A stretch of 64,000 nucleotides of DNA from Ferrovibrio sp. MS7 (GCF_038404985.1 NZ_JBBKBA010000001.1:2012001-2076000), one strand, 5' to 3'; positions 35,878 to 44,492 are shown, numbered from the stretch's first letter. Made by a program: numbers and translations. The notes: a model not told the origin generated them from the sequence alone.

Positions 35878-36383
35878 GCATCATCCACAGCGGGCGCTGC
35901 TGGAAACTGCCCGATGAAGTGTCGAGCGATCAGTTGATCGGCTCGCATCTGGCCTTTGAATTCGATCCACAGATCCTGCGCCAGCATCTGCTGGAAGAGT
36001 TGCGGCCCGAACTGGTGCGCGAGGCGCAGCCGGGCGATTGCATCGTTGCGGGGCGTAATTTCGCCCATGGCAGCGTGCATAGCCATCCCTTCCTGGCGAT
36101 GCAGGCGATGGGTCTGGGGTTGATTGCCCGCTCCATGCCGCGCGGTGGTTTCCGCCTCGCGGTGTTCATGGGCATCCCCATGCTCACCGCCGACGATACG
36201 CTCTATGACGGCGTCAACGATGGCGACAGCCTGGAAATCGATTACAGCCTGGGCAAGCTGCGCAATGCGACCACGGGTCTCGAATTCACGGTCGCGCCGC
36301 TAGCCCCGTTCCTGCAGGACATCGTCGCTTCCGGCGGCGGCCTCAACTATGTGCAGCGTTTGGTGAAAGAGCAGCCGGCATGA
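35874..36383 (+). CDS. Aconitase-family hydro-lyase, small subunit (LeuD-like)
   Basis: A 169-residue swivelling-domain partner of the large subunit. AGRNFAHGSVHSHPF near residue 60 corresponds to the GxNFGCGSSREH motif of LeuD, with the Cys and Arg changed: the second residue pair reads AHGSVHSH. This points away from leucine synthesis and toward another substrate. AGGAGGGAGGT is a strong ribosome site inside the large-subunit gene and the start overlaps its stop by 4 bp. Expected partner of the 34603 gene. Confidence 0.82.
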   Translation: MSIIHSGRCWKLPDEVSSDQLIGSHLAFEFDPQILRQHLLEELRPELVREAQPGDCIVAGRNFAHGSVHSHPFLAMQAMGLGLIARSMPRGGFRLAVFMGIPMLTADDTLYDGVNDGDSLEIDYSLGKLRNATTGLEFTVAPLAPFLQDIVASGGGLNYVQRLVKEQPA

Positions 36384-37144
36384 TCAGTATCCGCGATGTA
36401 ACCAAGGTCTACGCGACCCATTCCGGCGAGCGCATCGGCGCGCTGGGGCCGATCTCCCTCGATATCCGCGAAGGCGAGCTGATCTGCATTGTCGGGCCCT
36501 CGGGCTGCGGCAAGTCGACCTTGCTGAAGCTGCTGGCCGGACTGATGAACCGCTCCGGCGGCGACATCACTTTCCGGGGACGGCCGATGAACGGGCCGCA
36601 GAAGGATATCGGCGTGGTGTTCCAGAGCCCGGTTTTGCTGCCGTGGAAAACCGTGCTGCAGAATGTGCTGCTGCCGGCGGAAGTGCTGGGGCTGGACATG
36701 AAGGCGGCGACCAAGCGCGGCCATGACCTGCTCGCCATGGTCGATCTTGAAGGCTTCGCCGGCAAGTATCCGAACGAGCTTTCCGGCGGTATGCAGCAGC
36801 GCGTCGCCATTGCTCGCGCCCTGCTGCACGATCCGGCCCTGTTGCTGATGGACGAGCCGTTCGGCGCGCTGGACGCCATGACGCGCGAGACGATGAATCT
36901 GGAATTGCTGCGCATCTGGCGGGAATCGCGCAAGACCATCCTGTTCGTCACCCACTCGATCCCGGAAGCCGTGTTCCTCGGCGGCCGCGTGGTGGTGATG
37001 ACCCAGCGCCCCGGCACCATCGCCGACCTGGTTGAAACCAATCTGCCCGAGGATCGCGACCTCGACATCATGACCACCGAACGTTTCGGTACCCATACCA
37101 AGCGTATCCGGCAGCAATTCAACGCGCGCGGAGGCATCGAATGA
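36380..37144 (+). CDS. ABC transporter ATPase (TauB/SsuB type)
   Basis: A 254-residue cytosolic ATPase. Walker A GPSGCGKSTLL is near residue 41, Q-loop VVFQSP near 85, signature LSGGMQQRVAIARALL near 140, Walker B LLLMDEPFGALD near 158. It powers the importer with the permease that follows (4-bp overlap) and the binding protein at 32650. The type belongs to the nitrate/sulfonate/taurine family. Confidence 0.92.
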   Translation: MISIRDVTKVYATHSGERIGALGPISLDIREGELICIVGPSGCGKSTLLKLLAGLMNRSGGDITFRGRPMNGPQKDIGVVFQSPVLLPWKTVLQNVLLPAEVLGLDMKAATKRGHDLLAMVDLEGFAGKYPNELSGGMQQRVAIARALLHDPALLLMDEPFGALDAMTRETMNLELLRIWRESRKTILFVTHSIPEAVFLGGRVVVMTQRPGTIADLVETNLPEDRDLDIMTTERFGTHTKRIRQQFNARGGIE

Positions 37145-37935
37145 GCGACATGACCGAACAGCCGCAGAAGCGGCCCGAGCGTTATCTGGTGCCGGGCGTT
37201 TTCGTCCTGGTGGTGGGGAGCTGGGAACTGGGTATCCGCTGGGGCAACGTGGCGGAATATATCGTCCCGGCGCCCTCGGCGATTGTGAAGGCGCTGTATA
37301 ACGGCCTCAAGGACGGCACCTATATCAGCAACAGCCTCACCACCCTGGGCGAGGCGATGGCCGGCTTCCTCATCGCCACCTGCCTTGGCCTGATCATCGG
37401 CACGCTGATCGCGCAGTCGCGCACGGTGGAAAAGACGCTGTATCCCTACCTGATCACCATCCAGACCACGCCAAAGGTGGCCATCGCGCCGCTTTTCATC
37501 ATCTGGTTCGGTTTCGGCATCGCGTCCAAGATCATCATTGCCGCCACGGTGGCGTTCTTCCCGATCCTGGTGAACGTGATCGCCGGTCTGCGCTCCACCG
37601 ACCAGCAGCGTATCGACCTGCTGCGCTCGCTGCATGCCACGCCCTGGCAGATTTTCCGCATGGTGCGGCTGCCCAGCGCGGCGCCGATGATCTTCGCCGG
37701 CCTCAATGTGGCGGTGATCTTCGCCATCCTCGGCGCCATTGTCGGCGAATTCGTCGGTTCCAAGCATGGCCTGGGCAACCTGATAGTACAGAAGAACTTC
37801 AATCTCGATACCGCTGGCGTCTTTGCCGCCCTGGCCTGCCTTTCGGCCATGGGTGTCAGCCTGCATCTGATCATGCATTGGCTGCAGCGCCGCCTGCTGT
37901 TCTGGGCCGACAGTACGCAGACACCAAACGTTTAA
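37141..37935 (+). CDS. ABC transporter permease (TauC/SsuC type)
   Basis: A 264-residue inner-membrane permease with about six helices. The ATPase-coupling EAA-type loop is around LRSLHATPWQIFRMVRLPSA near residue 175. Start overlaps the ATPase stop by 4 bp. Together with 32650 and 36380 it completes an importer for an anionic compound. Confidence 0.9.
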   Translation: MSDMTEQPQKRPERYLVPGVFVLVVGSWELGIRWGNVAEYIVPAPSAIVKALYNGLKDGTYISNSLTTLGEAMAGFLIATCLGLIIGTLIAQSRTVEKTLYPYLITIQTTPKVAIAPLFIIWFGFGIASKIIIAATVAFFPILVNVIAGLRSTDQQRIDLLRSLHATPWQIFRMVRLPSAAPMIFAGLNVAVIFAILGAIVGEFVGSKHGLGNLIVQKNFNLDTAGVFAALACLSAMGVSLHLIMHWLQRRLLFWADSTQTPNV

Positions 37936-37964
37936 TGGCACCGAACGTCTAAGAGGGCGAAACC

Positions 37965-38744
37965 ATGCAGACCGCCGCCGTTAGCGAAGCACCGTATCAG
38001 GTTTTCTGGGCGCCGGGCTGCACAAGTTGCCTGCGCACCAAGGAATACCTGAAGCGCCAGGGTATTCCTTTTGAGTCGATCAATGTGCGCACCGATCCGC
38101 AGGGCATGGCCAAGCTGCAGGCCATCGGCGCCAGCAGCGTGCCGATCGTGGCGCGCGGCGAGCGCTTCATCTATGCCCAGTCGCTGGAAGACCTGAAGGC
38201 TTTTCTCGGCCTAGATGCCGAAGCCGAGCAGAAGCTGGCGCCGGCCGAACTGATCCGCCGCGCCGATATCGTGCTGGCCGCCGCCGCGCGCTACATGCGG
38301 CAGATGTCGACGGAACAGCTCGATGGCCCGTTCCGCAATAGCTGGGCGCCGCCGCGCGGCATCGGGCACCATGTTTTCCGCATTGCCGAAGCCTTTCTCG
38401 AAGCAGTCGAGACGCCCTGCGAGCTGACCTATGAAATGACCATGCGCGGCACTTACGAGGTGAAGCCGGGCGACGACGTGATCAGCTATGGCGAGGGTAT
38501 CCGTGCCCGCCTGAACGCCTGGTGGCAGGCCAATGCCGGTCGAGACTTCAGCGTCATGGTGCCGACCTATTACGGCGAGCAGACTTTGCATGAAGTGCTG
38601 GAGCGCACCACCTGGCATTCGGCGCAGCACACGCGGCAGCTGATCGTGATGGTGGAGAGTTTCGGCCTGGCACCGGACCAGCCGCTGACCCCGGCGGACC
38701 TGGCCGGATTGCCGCTGCCGGAGAAAGCCTGGGACACGGACTAG
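37965..38744 (+). CDS. Glutaredoxin-DinB fusion protein
   Basis: A 259-residue two-domain protein. Residues about 10-85 are a glutaredoxin with active site C19-TS-C22 and TVPIVA-like SVPIVARGE. Residues about 92-245 form a DinB/YfiT four-helix domain: the metal triad is probably His135 or 136 with His218 and His222 (WHSAQH). DinB relatives include thiol-dependent maleylpyruvate isomerases, so a thiol-dependent step or isomerisation is a plausible role. The combination in one chain is unusual. It lies between the permease and the dioxygenases in the operon. Confidence 0.8.
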   Translation: MQTAAVSEAPYQVFWAPGCTSCLRTKEYLKRQGIPFESINVRTDPQGMAKLQAIGASSVPIVARGERFIYAQSLEDLKAFLGLDAEAEQKLAPAELIRRADIVLAAAARYMRQMSTEQLDGPFRNSWAPPRGIGHHVFRIAEAFLEAVETPCELTYEMTMRGTYEVKPGDDVISYGEGIRARLNAWWQANAGRDFSVMVPTYYGEQTLHEVLERTTWHSAQHTRQLIVMVESFGLAPDQPLTPADLAGLPLPEKAWDTD

Positions 38745-38774
38745 AGCACAGAGTTACGAACTAGGGCGGGAACC

Positions 38775-39632
38775 ATGGATATAAAACCGATTGCGGCGGG
38801 CCTGGGCGCCGAAGTCACTGGTATCGATCTGGCGCAGCCGCTGGATGCGGCCACAGTCAAGGCATTGCGGCAGGCCTGGCTAAAATATCTGGTGCTGCTG
38901 TTCCGTGGCCAGACCCTGACGCCGCAGCAGTTGATCGATTTCAGTGCCGGGTTTGCCCCGCTCGAGACGCATGAGAGCTATCAGCCCGAACTGCGCCATC
39001 CCGATCACCCGGAATTGCTGGTGGTGAAGGCCAGCGAAGTTGGTGGCCGCCGCATCGTGTTCGGCCAGCAATGGCATTCCGATCTTTCTTACACCACGCG
39101 CCCCTCCCTCGGCTCCTGCCTCTATTGCCGCAAGCTGCCGAGCGTCGGCGGCGATACGCTGTTCGCCAATATGTACATGGCCTATGACGAGCTTTCGCCA
39201 GCGATGCAGCGGATGCTGGAACGCCTGGAAGTGGTGCATGACCTCTGCAATGGCCGCTCTTTACGCAATGCCAGTCATGAAGCGCGCGAGGGCGCCCGGC
39301 GGCGTAATCCGCCGGTGGCGCAGCCGGCGGTGCGGGTGCACTCGGAAACCGGCCGCAAGGCGCTTTATATCAGCGAATGGATGTGCCCGCGCTTTGTTGG
39401 CATGAGCGAGGAAGAAAGCGCCGGCCTGCTGCGCTTCCTGTTCGATCATTCCGTGCAGGAGCCTTTCACCATGCGCCAGCGCTGGCGGGTGGATGATGTG
39501 CTGATGTGGGACAACCGCGCCACGATACACATGGCACTGGCGGATTATGCCATCGGCGAGCCGCGCGAATTGCTGCGCACGTCGATGATGGGTGAGGATT
39601 GCGGCCGGCTTCTGCAGGAAGCGGCTGAATAG
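38775..39632 (+). CDS. TauD/TfdA-family 2-oxoglutarate dioxygenase, copy 1
   Basis: A 285-residue iron enzyme. The facial triad is H101-S-D103 (QQWHSDLS) and His252 (IHMALADY), with Arg268 for 2-oxoglutarate. Members use 2-oxoglutarate and O2 to release sulfite from taurine or to open aryl-ether, sulfate or carnitine-type substrates. It lies in the operon beside a taurine-like importer. It shares many motifs with the next gene, so both arise from a duplication. Confidence 0.9.
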   Translation: MDIKPIAAGLGAEVTGIDLAQPLDAATVKALRQAWLKYLVLLFRGQTLTPQQLIDFSAGFAPLETHESYQPELRHPDHPELLVVKASEVGGRRIVFGQQWHSDLSYTTRPSLGSCLYCRKLPSVGGDTLFANMYMAYDELSPAMQRMLERLEVVHDLCNGRSLRNASHEAREGARRRNPPVAQPAVRVHSETGRKALYISEWMCPRFVGMSEEESAGLLRFLFDHSVQEPFTMRQRWRVDDVLMWDNRATIHMALADYAIGEPRELLRTSMMGEDCGRLLQEAAE

Positions 39633-39657
39633 AGTAGGCAGGGTAAGGGAGAGGAAC

Positions 39658-40509
39658 ATGGCAATCGAAATCAAGCGGCTGGCAGCCGGCATCGGCGCGG
39701 AAATTTCCGGCGTTGACCTCACCCGTCCGGTGAGCAACGCCGACATGGAAGCGATCAAGCAGGCCTGGCGCGACCATCTGATCCTGCTGTTCCGTGGCCA
39801 GCAATTGACCCATGAGCAGCATATCGAGTTCAGCCGCCGCTTTGGCGACCTGGATGATCACGATGCGATCCCGAAATTCCGCGACCCGCAGTATCACGAG
39901 ATCCTGCCGGTGACGAACCAGGAGATCGATGGCCGTAAGCAGCCGGTGGGCCGCCAGTGGCATTCCGATCTTTCCACCACCTTGCGCCCGGCACGTGCCT
40001 CGCTGCTGCGTTGCGAGGTGATCCCGCCGGTGGGCGGCGACACCATGTTCGCCAACATGTATCTCGCCTATGAAACGCTTTCGGAGAAGATGAAGGAGAT
40101 CATCGATGATCTCTGGGGCATTCATGACATGACGGTGGCCAAGGCCTCCCAGGGCCGCGACCTTTCGGAAGTGCGCAAGCGCAATCCGCCAGTGGCGCAG
40201 CCGGTGGTGCGGGTGCATCCGGAAACCGGCCGCAAGGCGATCTATGTCAGCGAAATGACCACCACCGGCATTGTCGGCATGAGCGACGAAGAGGCGCGGC
40301 CGATCCTGGAATACCTGTTCCGCCATTCGGTGCGGCCGGAATTCACCTACCGCCATCGCTGGCAGGTGCATGACATGATCGCCTGGGACAATCGCTGCGC
40401 CATGCATCTGGCGCTGGACGATTACGATATCAACGTGCCGCGCAAGCTCTACCGCACCACTCTGTTGGGTGAGCCCTCGGGGTATATCGTGCAGAGCAAC
40501 GCCGCCTGA
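39658..40509 (+). CDS. TauD/TfdA-family 2-oxoglutarate dioxygenase, copy 2
   Basis: A 283-residue paralogue of the preceding enzyme. Triad H102-S-D104 (RQWHSDLS) and His250, with Arg266, is intact. Blocks ITRLAA-like IKRLAAGIGAEISGVDL, LLFRGQQLT, VGGDTMFANMYLAYE and NPPVAQPVVRVH are almost the same as in copy 1, but the mid-region 60-95 and the end differ. So the two may act on successive substrates. Start ATG at 39658 has GGAG upstream. It overlaps the next start by 1 bp. Confidence 0.9.
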   Translation: MAIEIKRLAAGIGAEISGVDLTRPVSNADMEAIKQAWRDHLILLFRGQQLTHEQHIEFSRRFGDLDDHDAIPKFRDPQYHEILPVTNQEIDGRKQPVGRQWHSDLSTTLRPARASLLRCEVIPPVGGDTMFANMYLAYETLSEKMKEIIDDLWGIHDMTVAKASQGRDLSEVRKRNPPVAQPVVRVHPETGRKAIYVSEMTTTGIVGMSDEEARPILEYLFRHSVRPEFTYRHRWQVHDMIAWDNRCAMHLALDDYDINVPRKLYRTTLLGEPSGYIVQSNAA

Positions 40510-41864
40510 TGTCGCTGACGCGCCGGTTCGTCGCGCAATCGCTGGCGATCTCGGCGCGTCATGACCCGGCGCTGCCGGACAAACTGAAGCTTTGCCTCGC
40601 CGATCATATCGGCTGCGTGCTAGCCGGTGCTGCCATGCCTTGGGCAAAGCAGACGCTCACGGCTCTGGCCAGATGGCCAGTCAGCAATGGCAGCCCGGTG
40701 CTGGGGCAGGGGCTTGCCCTGGCGCCGGCGGAAGCAGCTTTCGCCAATGCGGTGCTGGCGTCGTCTTCCTCGCGCACTGACACGCATCCGCCAACCAATT
40801 CGCATCCCGGCGCCGTGCTGTTCCCGGTGCTACTGGCGCTGGCGGCACAGCGCCGGGCCAGCGGCGCCGATCTACTGGATGCGGCTTTTGCCGGCTATCA
40901 GGCGATGGGGCGGCTTGGCCGCGTCATGGTCGATGATGCTTTCCGCAAGCGTTTCCGCACCACGCCGGTGATCGGCACCGTGGGCGGCGCCATTGCCGCC
41001 GCGCATCTGCTGAAATTGGATACCGAGCGTGCCATTCATGCCGTGGCGCTGGCGGCCAATGCCGCCGGCGGCCTGATGCAATGGGCCCATAGCGGCGGGC
41101 TGGACCTGATCTACCATGCTGGCCAGGCAGCGCGCGCCGTGGTGCATGGCGCCCTGCTGGCGGAAGCCGGCTGCACGGCTTCCGAAGCCATCCTCGAAGG
41201 CGAGGGCGGCCTGCTGATGGCCTTCGGCGGCCGCGAGCGGGCAGAAGCATTGCTTGCCCACCAGGAACCGGCCTGGGAATTGGAGGTTATCGAGTTCAAG
41301 CCGGTGCCGGCCTGTGTTTTCGTGCAAGCGGCGGCCTATGCGGCGCTGAAGCTGGTCACGGCACATGCCCTTGAGCCTGCGCGTATCCGGGCCGTGGCCG
41401 TCACCAGCTTCCACACCGCCTTGCGCTTTCCCGGCTGCGACAATCCGGGGCCGCTGGCCGATATCCAGGCGGCGCGCATGAGCCTGAAGCATAGTGTCGC
41501 CGCCGTGCTGGCGCGTGGCGAACTGACTGACGCCAATTACCTGGCGCTGGATGATGCGGCGATCCAGCGGCTGTGCCGTGTGATGACGCTGCATGAGGAT
41601 GCGGCGATGACGGCGGCCTTTCCCGCTCGCCAGTCGGCGCATGTGGCGGTCACGCTGGATGATGGTCGGTCCCTCGAAGCGGCTGTTGATGATATTCCGG
41701 TATTTGGTCCGGCGCAGGTGATGGCGCGGTTTCGCGCAGTGGCCTCGGCTGCATTGGGCGGGCAGCGGGCGAAGCTTCTCGAAGCCGCGTGTATTGCTGT
41801 CGAGGCCTGCGACGACATGCGGGATTTCCTTACCTCTTTGACTCAGGAAAGGCGGGCGGCATGA
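40509..41864 (+). CDS. MmgE/PrpD family protein
   Basis: A 451-residue member of the 2-methylcitrate dehydratase/cis-aconitate decarboxylase family. SSSRTDTHPPTNSHPGAVLFP near residue 90 and GTVGGAIAAAHLL near 155 are landmarks; the all-helical domain extends to about 270 with the lid domain after. Such enzymes dehydrate or decarboxylate substituted tricarboxylates or branched dicarboxylates. Overlaps its neighbours. In this operon it may prepare a substrate for the LeuCD-like or lyase step. Confidence 0.85.
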   Translation: MSLTRRFVAQSLAISARHDPALPDKLKLCLADHIGCVLAGAAMPWAKQTLTALARWPVSNGSPVLGQGLALAPAEAAFANAVLASSSSRTDTHPPTNSHPGAVLFPVLLALAAQRRASGADLLDAAFAGYQAMGRLGRVMVDDAFRKRFRTTPVIGTVGGAIAAAHLLKLDTERAIHAVALAANAAGGLMQWAHSGGLDLIYHAGQAARAVVHGALLAEAGCTASEAILEGEGGLLMAFGGRERAEALLAHQEPAWELEVIEFKPVPACVFVQAAAYAALKLVTAHALEPARIRAVAVTSFHTALRFPGCDNPGPLADIQAARMSLKHSVAAVLARGELTDANYLALDDAAIQRLCRVMTLHEDAAMTAAFPARQSAHVAVTLDDGRSLEAAVDDIPVFGPAQVMARFRAVASAALGGQRAKLLEAACIAVEACDDMRDFLTSLTQERRAA

Positions 41865-42652
41865 GGCTGCATCTGCGCGACAAGCTGCGGCCTGATGCGC
41901 CGCTCACCGGCATGGCCTGCTTTTCCGCCAGCCCGGTGCTGATCGAGATCATGGCGGCCGGTGGTCTCGATTTTGTCACCATCGACATGGAGCATTGCCC
42001 GACAGGGCTCGAAACCGTGGCGCATCTGCTGCGCGCCGCCGATGCCGGTGGCCTGTCGCCCTTGGTGCGCGTACCGGATCTCGATCCGGGCCTGATCGGC
42101 CGCGTGCTCGATCTTGGTGCCGATGGCATTGTGCTGCCGATGGCGACAGCTGAGCGCACGCGGGCCGCCGTGCAGGCCGCGCGCTATGCACCGGAAGGCA
42201 TGCGCGGCGCCTGTCCCGCTGTGCGCGCCGCCGGCTATCTGCCGCGCGACTGGGCTGCCTATCAGCGCGAGCAGAACCAGCGGGCGCTCGTCGTGCCGCT
42301 GATCGAGGATCGTGCCGGGCTGGAACAGGCCGAGGAAATCTGCGCCGTCGATGGCGCCGATGTATTGTTTCTCGGCCCCTTCGACCTCGCTGCCTCTCTG
42401 GGGCTGGATGGCACCGATTTCCGCCACCCCGTGCTGCGCGCGGCCTTGGACCGGCTGCTGGCCGCCGCCCGGCGCCATGGCAAGCATGTGCTGACCACTA
42501 TGGGCAGTTCCGTCGATGCCGATTACGCCCGGCAATTGCTCGGCCTCGGTGTGGCGATGCTGAGCTTCAGCGCCGATGTGGTGGTGTTCGCCGCTGCCTG
42601 CCGGCGCATCGGCGACCTGGCCGGCAGCCTGCGGCCAGTGCCGCCTGCTTGA
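41861..42652 (+). CDS. HpcH/HpaI-family aldolase
   Basis: A 263-residue class II pyruvate aldolase fold. MEHCPTGLE near residue 44, PLVRVPDLDPGLIGRVLDLGADGIVLPMA at 66-95 (parts), and LFLGPFDLAASLGL near 170 match the 4-hydroxy-2-oxo-acid aldolase group. It would cleave a hydroxy-oxo acid to pyruvate and an aldehyde, or make malyl/citramalyl-type products. It is the last gene of the run, ending 15 bp before a methyltransferase gene of unrelated function. The start overlaps the PrpD stop. Confidence 0.87.
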   Translation: MRLHLRDKLRPDAPLTGMACFSASPVLIEIMAAGGLDFVTIDMEHCPTGLETVAHLLRAADAGGLSPLVRVPDLDPGLIGRVLDLGADGIVLPMATAERTRAAVQAARYAPEGMRGACPAVRAAGYLPRDWAAYQREQNQRALVVPLIEDRAGLEQAEEICAVDGADVLFLGPFDLAASLGLDGTDFRHPVLRAALDRLLAAARRHGKHVLTTMGSSVDADYARQLLGLGVAMLSFSADVVVFAAACRRIGDLAGSLRPVPPA

Positions 42653-42667
42653 TAGATAAGGGGGGGC

Positions 42668-43594
42668 TTGATAGACAGGGCGGACCGATCCCGGAGACCG
42701 CCCTTGCCGCTGCCCGACCCCATTCCCACCACGCTGATTGCCGATGGCTGGCAGGATTACCGCCTGCTGGATAGCGGCCATGGCCGCCGGCTGGAGCAGC
42801 TTGGCCGTGTCCGCGTCATCCGCCCGGAGCCGCAGGCGATGTGGTCGCCGAAGCTGCCGGAGGCAGAATGGGATCGCGCCGATGCCAGTTTCGGGCCGAA
42901 CGAGAAAAGCGAGGAGGATGCCGGCAACTGGCGTTTCCGCCGCGAATTGCCGGAAACCTGGCCGGTCAGCTACCGCGACCTGCGCTTCTATGGCCGCTTC
43001 ACGCCGTTCCGCCATCTCGGCTTCTTCCCGGAGCAGATGACGCAATGGGATTGGGTGGCCGATTGCGTCACCAAAGCTGGCAATGCGCCGCGCGTACTCA
43101 ATCTCTTCGGCTATACCGGCGTGATCTCGCTGATCGCGGCGCGTGCCGGGGCGAAAGTCACCCATGTCGATGCCTCGAAGAAGGCGATCACTTACGCCCG
43201 CGAGAATCAGGAGCTAGCCGGCCTGGGCCAGGCGCCGATCCGCTGGATCCTGGATGACGCACGCAAGTTCATCGCCCGAGAGGCACGGCGCGGCAGCCAT
43301 TACGAAGGCATTATCTTGGACCCGCCGAAATTCGGCCGTGGCCCCAAGGGCGAAATCTGGAAAGTGTTCGAGCATCTGCCGCTGCTGCTGAGCGAATGCC
43401 GCGCGGTGCTTTCGGATAAGCCGCTTTTCGTCATCCTCACGGCCTATGCCGCGCGGCTCTCGCCGTTTTCGCTGCATGCGCTGCTCGAGGAGCATATCGG
43501 CAAGGGCCGCATCGAATGCGGCGAGATCGCGCTGCGCGAGGAATCCGGCAACCGGCTGGTTTCCACCGCGCTGCATGCGCGCTGGACGCCCTAA
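42668..43594 (+). CDS. Class I SAM-dependent methyltransferase (RlmK/RsmC-like)
   Basis: A 308-residue methyltransferase. LNLFGYTGVISLIAARAGAKVTHVDAS near residue 138 is the SAM site, LDPPKFGRGPKG near 220 the catalytic loop (DPPxxG type) of rRNA base methylases. The frame opens at a TTG at 42668 with AAGGGG before it; a second TTG at 42704, with GGAG 7 nt upstream, fits as well. No ATG is near. Its 3' end overlaps the convergent TrmH-type gene by 4 bp. Confidence 0.82.
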   Translation: MIDRADRSRRPPLPLPDPIPTTLIADGWQDYRLLDSGHGRRLEQLGRVRVIRPEPQAMWSPKLPEAEWDRADASFGPNEKSEEDAGNWRFRRELPETWPVSYRDLRFYGRFTPFRHLGFFPEQMTQWDWVADCVTKAGNAPRVLNLFGYTGVISLIAARAGAKVTHVDASKKAITYARENQELAGLGQAPIRWILDDARKFIAREARRGSHYEGIILDPPKFGRGPKGEIWKVFEHLPLLLSECRAVLSDKPLFVILTAYAARLSPFSLHALLEEHIGKGRIECGEIALREESGNRLVSTALHARWTP

Positions 43595-44403
43595 AGGCTC
43601 TTTCTATTGATTTCGTAGAGCACGATGGCGGTAGCCACCGCCACGTTGAGCGAATCCGCGCTGCCGCGCATAGGGATGCGCACACGGGCGTCGCAGGCAT
43701 CTTCGTATTCCGCCGGCAGGCCGGCCTGTTCGTTGCCCATCAACAGGCAGACCGGGCCCTTGTAGTCGACCTTGCGGTAGTCTTCCGAGGCCCGCAGCGA
43801 GGTGCCGACCAGCATGGCGCCCTGCTTGCGTCGCCAAGCATCGAAATCGGCGAAACGGGCGCGGGCCAGCTTCACGGCGAAGATCGAACCCATCGAGGCG
43901 CGCACCGCCTCGATGGAAAACGGATCGCAGCACTCGTCGATCAGCACGATGCCCTCGGCGCCAACGGCATCGGCGGTGCGCATGATGGTGCCGAGATTGC
44001 CGGGATCGCGGATCATCTGCAAAGCGATCAGGCAGGATTGCGGTTTGGGTGCCAAATCCTCCAGCTTCTGCCAGCCAATGCGGTAGATGCCGATCACCCC
44101 TTGGGGATTGTCGCGCCGGGCAATCTTTTCCATCGCCTGGCGGCCGGCCTCGATGCATTCGATGCCGCGCTTCAGGCAGCGACCGAGATATTCCTTGAGT
44201 TTGGGATGGTCCTTCAGTTCGGCACTGAAGATCAGGGTTTCTGGATAGACGCCCTGTTCCTCGGCGGTGAGCGCCGTACGCAAACCTTCCGCGACATAGA
44301 GGCCGCTTTCGCGCCGCTGTTTCTTGTCATCCAGCGCGCGCACCAGCTTGATCGTCGCATTGGCGGCGCTGGTGACGATTTTCACGCTATTGGCTTCTGA
44401 CAT
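43591..44403 (-). CDS. TrmH/SpoU family RNA 2'-O-methyltransferase
   Basis: A 270-residue protein with an N-terminal substrate-binding domain (ending near 110) and a knotted SpoU methylase domain. Motifs: IRDPGNLGTIMRTADAVGAEG near residue 130, LLMGNEQAGLP near 215, and the C-terminal IPMRGSADSLNVAVATAI. It would 2'-O-methylate ribose in rRNA or tRNA. It converges with the methyltransferase gene and is separated from the helicase by a shared hairpin. Confidence 0.9.
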   Translation of the reverse strand: MSEANSVKIVTSAANATIKLVRALDDKKQRRESGLYVAEGLRTALTAEEQGVYPETLIFSAELKDHPKLKEYLGRCLKRGIECIEAGRQAMEKIARRDNPQGVIGIYRIGWQKLEDLAPKPQSCLIALQMIRDPGNLGTIMRTADAVGAEGIVLIDECCDPFSIEAVRASMGSIFAVKLARARFADFDAWRRKQGAMLVGTSLRASEDYRKVDYKGPVCLLMGNEQAGLPAEYEDACDARVRIPMRGSADSLNVAVATAIVLYEINRKSL

Positions 44404-44437
44404 GACTGTTGCTTAGCAAGGCGGCGGGCGGCGGGCA

Positions 44438-44467
44438 AGAAAAAGCCCAGGGCGAACCTGGGCTTTT
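44438..44467 (-). terminator. Intrinsic terminator of the DEAD-box helicase gene
   Basis: AAAAGCCCAGG pairs perfectly with CCTGGGCTTTT around a GCGAA loop. On the minus strand five T follow, so it ends the helicase transcript. Confidence 0.8.
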
Positions 44468-44492
44468 CCTCGAACGTGATTGGAGTGGCGCG

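Noticed and set aside
34603-36383. Leucine biosynthesis leuCD
   Set aside because: The LeuD motif is changed and leuA/leuB are absent; the genes lie in a catabolic operon.
28393-42700. Genomic island inserted at tRNA-Leu
   Set aside because: The operon starts 139 bp after the tRNA but there is no integrase, and no copy of the tRNA 3' end was found near its far end.
42653-42703. Earlier or later start for the methyltransferase
   Set aside because: Two TTG starts have comparable ribosome sites; the longer frame was kept and the other noted.
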